Assembly: GCA_903821875.1 (NCBI GenBank)
Contig: CAIJMU010000029.1
Location: 1 to 50,594 of the forward strand
Length of the DNA stretch: 50,594 bases
Direction: 5' to 3'
Origin: an uncultured Spirochaetota bacterium
GTDB taxonomy: Bacteria; Spirochaetota; Spirochaetia; Treponematales; Rectinemataceae
How positions within the stretch are numbered: position 1 is the stretch's first letter; each line of letters opens with the position of its first letter. The notes below the pieces were generated by a model. The model saw nothing but the letters and a program-made list of their open reading frames with translations. It was not told the origin of the DNA and did no database searches. Positions 48,494 to 50,594 of the stretch are shown one piece after another. The translations under genes were made by a program, and so were the position numbers.

Positions 48494-49744
48494 ATGCGTA
48501 TCCACCGACTTGACAACCAGGTCATGGCCTACCCATGGGGGAGCGCCGACGGACTTTCGAAGACGCTGGACATCGGGAACCCAGGCTCGGGACCGCGGGC
48601 CGAGCTGTGGATGGGTGCCCATCCGAGGGGAGCTTCGGAGCTCCTCCTGCCGGAGGGCAAGCGACGGCTCGACCAGGCCATTGCCAGTGATCCGGAGGGG
48701 ATGCTGGGAGCTGACTGCCTCGCGCGCTTCGGCGCGCAGTTGCCCTTCCTGTTCAAGGCCCTTTCCGCCGAGCGCCCCCTGTCCATCCAGGTCCACCCCG
48801 ACAAGGGCAGGGCCGAACGGGGCTTCGCCCGCGAAAACGCCAATGGCATCCCGGTGGACGCTCCCACCAGGAACTACCGCGACCCCAACCACAAGCCCGA
48901 GGTCTCCGTAGCCCTCCTCCCCTTCGAAGCCCTCTCCGGTTTCAGGCCCATCGAGGAGATCATCGCTTTTTCACCCCTCTATGCCTCGGGCGGAATAGTG
49001 AAAAACCTCGAACGGCTCGGAAGCCAGCCGAGCCGCGTCGAGCTTTCGCTGTTCTTCTACAGCCTCATGTCAGTGGGCGCTGAGGAGAAGACGAAGCTCC
49101 TCGAGGACCTCCTTCCCAAGCTGACGGAAGCCCTCGGATCCGAGAGCCTTTCTGCGGCCGACCGCAGCGCCTTGGCCTGGGTCAGCCGGCTTGCGGAGCT
49201 CTGGCCCGGGGACATCGGAGCGCTCATGCCACTCCTGCTCAACCACCTCGTGCTCGAGCCGGGACAGGGAATCTACATCGCCCCAGGAGAGCCCCATGCC
49301 TACCTCCTGGGCACCTGTCTCGAGCTGATGGCCAACTCTGACAACGTCATCCGCGGAGCCCTCTCCGATAAGCACATAGATATGATGGAGTTCATCTCGG
49401 CCCTGTCCTTTTCTGCCGGAAAGCCCCGGCTGCTCGAGCGGGCTGGAGCCGCGGCTGGGGCCGGGGCTGGGGCTGCCGAAGGCGTCTACAACTGCCCTGT
49501 CGAGGACTTCCTCCTGTCGGCGGTCCGGCCGGGAACCGCGCTGGCGGCGACGGGACCGGAGATCGTCCTTGCCGGCGAAGGGCCCCTACTCCTCCGGAAC
49601 GGAGGCGGAACCCTGGAGCTGCGCCGCGGACAATCCGCCTTTGTGAGGGCCGATGCAGGCAGTTATGACATCCAGGGCGAAGGGCTCCTGTGGCGGGCGA
49701 GGATCGGGGTGGTGGCAGCGCCCGGGGTAGTGGCGCCGCCGTGA
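48494..49744 (+). CDS. manA: Mannose-6-phosphate isomerase, class I
   Basis: The 416-residue type I phosphomannose isomerase interconverts mannose-6-phosphate and fructose-6-phosphate using zinc. It opens VMAYPWGSADGLS. It has ELWMGAHPRGAS, LFKALSAERPLSIQVHPDK with metal ligands Q and H, PNHKPEVSVALLPFEALSGFR, and ILVLEPGQGIYIAPGEPHAYLLGTCLELMANSDNVIRGAL-like core strands (positions about 255-295). It has a Gly/Ala-rich loop (about 318-330). The next gene begins inside its stop (GTGA). It supplies mannose units for glycan synthesis or channels mannose into glycolysis via the pgi product. Confidence 0.93.
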   Translation: MRIHRLDNQVMAYPWGSADGLSKTLDIGNPGSGPRAELWMGAHPRGASELLLPEGKRRLDQAIASDPEGMLGADCLARFGAQLPFLFKALSAERPLSIQVHPDKGRAERGFARENANGIPVDAPTRNYRDPNHKPEVSVALLPFEALSGFRPIEEIIAFSPLYASGGIVKNLERLGSQPSRVELSLFFYSLMSVGAEEKTKLLEDLLPKLTEALGSESLSAADRSALAWVSRLAELWPGDIGALMPLLLNHLVLEPGQGIYIAPGEPHAYLLGTCLELMANSDNVIRGALSDKHIDMMEFISALSFSAGKPRLLERAGAAAGAGAGAAEGVYNCPVEDFLLSAVRPGTALAATGPEIVLAGEGPLLLRNGGGTLELRRGQSAFVRADAGSYDIQGEGLLWRARIGVVAAPGVVAPP

Positions 49745-50298
49745 CGCTGTGGGCCGACGCCGACAGCCTGCCGGTAGAGGTACGGCGCGTGATCGAGACC
49801 CGGGCCGCCCGCGAGGCCAGGCGCTCTGGTGGGCTCCGCCTCGTCTACGTCGGCGCCCGTGCCTTCAGGGTCTCCCCGCCGGCGGAGTTCATCCTGGTGG
49901 AGGCGGGAGCGGGGGCTGCCGACGACCGCATCCTGTCCGAGGCCCTGCCGGGGGACCTCGCGGTGACCCGCGACCTCCCCCTGGCAGAGCGCCTCGCGGA
50001 GAAAGGCATACTTGTCCTGAACGACCGCGGCCAGGCCTTCACCGCCGACACTGCCCGCGAGCGCAGGTCCCTCCGCGACCGCGCCCAGGAACTCCGGGAG
50101 CTGGGACTTGCGCCTGAATCGCCGAGGGCCCGGACTCGGGGACCGCGGGAACTTAAGGCCTTCGCTGACGCCTTCGACAGGGTGCTGACGCGGGCCCTCG
50201 CGGCGCAGTTGCCTATGCGGGCGGCAGCCCAGCCGGCAGGGCGGCCAGGGCAGGTGCCCCCGGGGGCGGAGTGCCCAGATGCTGCGCCGGGCGGTTGA
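49741..50298 (+). CDS. YaiI/YqxD (DUF188) family protein
   Basis: From the GTG at 49,741 the protein is 185 residues. It opens LWADADSLPVEVRRVIE, the family's conserved D-A-D/N-x-x-P start, then FILVEAGAGAADDRILSEALPGDLAVTRDLPLAERL and LNDRGQAFTADTARERRSLRDRAQELR. DUF188 has a PIN-like fold with predicted nuclease acidic residues, but its role is unknown. A Gly/Pro/Ala-rich tail of about 35 residues follows the domain and is less certain. The start overlaps the manA stop by four bases, so it is the last gene of that cluster. Confidence 0.88.
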   Translation: MTLWADADSLPVEVRRVIETRAAREARRSGGLRLVYVGARAFRVSPPAEFILVEAGAGAADDRILSEALPGDLAVTRDLPLAERLAEKGILVLNDRGQAFTADTARERRSLRDRAQELRELGLAPESPRARTRGPRELKAFADAFDRVLTRALAAQLPMRAAAQPAGRPGQVPPGAECPDAAPGG

Positions 50299-50319
50299 GC
50301 CCGCGGGCGGTTGAGCCCG
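50288..50319. repeat. Two-copy 16-base tandem duplication at the DUF188 stop
   Basis: CGGGCGGTTGAGCCCG occurs twice head to tail (50,288-50,303 and 50,304-50,319). Each copy can form a GGGC/GCCC hairpin and the first contains the TGA stop. It may work as a weak terminator or be a simple slippage duplication. Confidence 0.75.
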
Positions 50320-50382
50320 GAATCCAGGCTTTCACGACTACCCGTCCGACGAAACAGCCAAGGGGCGAGAACACACTACCGG

Positions 50383-50422
50383 ACATATGAACGCATGATC
50401 ATATGTTCATGTGTTCATATGT
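50383..50422. promoter_or_regulatory. Inverted and repeated CATATG motifs
   Basis: ACATATGAAC (50,383-50,392) and GTTCATATGT (50,413-50,422) are perfect inverted repeats separated by 20 bases, with a third CATATG half-site-like copy (ATCATATGTTC) between them. This looks like a multi-site protein-binding element or a long imperfect cruciform. The AT-rich sequence stands out from the GC-rich flanks. It could be an operator for a gene beyond the window. Confidence 0.5.
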
Positions 50423-50442
50423 TGGATAGCGCTTTCGCGGCC

Positions 50443-50594
50443 GGGCTGGTGTGGGGCTTGGGCTGGTGTGGGGCTTGGGCTGGTGCGGGGCTTGGGCTGG
50501 TGCGGGGCTTGGGCTGGTGTGGGGCTTGGGCTGGTGCGGGGCTTGGGCTGGTGCGGGGCTTGGGCTGGTGCGGGGCTTGGGCTGGTGTGGGGCA
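50443..50594. repeat. 17-bp tandem repeat array, about nine copies, running off the window
   Basis: The unit GGGCTGGTGYGGGGCTT is repeated about nine times, head to tail, with only a T/C difference at position ten (T,T,C,C,T,C,C,C,T). The array reaches the end of the window, so its full length is unknown. A 17-base period is not a multiple of three, so it is not a coding repeat on either strand. It is G-rich on the plus strand and could favour G-quadruplex or slipped structures. Confidence 0.9.

Noticed and set aside
50443-50594. Tandem repeats considered as a CRISPR array
   Set aside because: The units abut with no spacers and vary at one base only; no cas gene is present.

Overview
The window reads as chromosome from a GC-rich, probably anaerobic bacterium. 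A spirochaete of the Spirochaeta/Treponema/Rectinema kind is my best guess. The hints are a YmdB-like protein with altered metal ligands, a fused DNA polymerase III clamp-loader gene next to murG and cvpA, an AAA-ATPase-like protein, a PilZ protein, and oxygen-sensitive 2-oxoacid:ferredoxin chemistry. No 16S or other phylogenetic marker is present, so the assignment is inference.

Positions 1-3,430 are an accessory zone. It holds many copies of a palindromic repeat (GACGAGCCCTGG followed by GGGGTCWGACCCC), a DUF4160/DUF2442 pair, a UPF0175/DUF3368 toxin-antitoxin pair whose toxin gene is frameshifted and carries a repeat in its 3' end, a DUF1638 gene, and the 3' remnant of a RelE/ParE-type toxin. 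From 3,438 to 7,260 lie an exported sensor-like protein, a RecQ helicase whose frame runs antisense through a small membrane-protein gene, and a PilZ protein. From 7,442 to 14,667 is a tightly packed plus-strand operon: glucose-6-phosphate isomerase (with an apparent frameshift), MurG, CvpA, a clamp-loader subunit, an NtrB-like kinase and an NtrC-like regulator. An AAA-ATPase-like protein follows at 14,735.

From 16,301 to 26,989 the minus strand carries a two-gene iron-sulfur/FAD amine-type dehydrogenase and a five-gene peptide/oligosaccharide ABC transporter. The transporter's 860-residue binding protein shows its family landmarks in permuted order. Divergent from the binding-protein gene is a GH18 lipoprotein, which suggests uptake of amino-sugar oligomers. 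Next come pdxS-pdxT (vitamin B6), a divergent YmdB-like gene, and ppk1 with a DJ-1 family gene. At 33,931-38,502 an operon couples indolepyruvate:ferredoxin oxidoreductase (iorA-iorB) to an NDP-forming acyl-CoA synthetase. This is an energy-conserving route for 2-oxoacids from aromatic amino acids. The IorA here lacks the usual C-terminal ferredoxin domain.

At 40,355 is tRNA-Leu(CAG) with a clear promoter and terminator. Directly downstream is an unusual 141-base element. It starts with an inverted copy and ends with a direct copy of the tRNA 3' end, so it can fold with a perfect 17-bp outer stem enclosing four more hairpins. Immediately beyond it the DNA becomes strikingly AT-rich and carries a REC-PAS-HisKA_2 kinase, which looks horizontally acquired at a tRNA site. 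The GC-rich backbone resumes at 43,376 with MprF and a DUF6483 protein. A plus-strand cluster then encodes a DMT permease, a DTW-domain tRNA-modifying enzyme, mannose-6-phosphate isomerase and a YaiI/DUF188 protein. The window ends in about nine copies of a 17-bp tandem repeat. The strongest candidates for something undescribed are the tRNA-derived structured element, the permuted binding protein with its enlarged permeases, and the palindromic repeat family sitting among decaying toxin genes.
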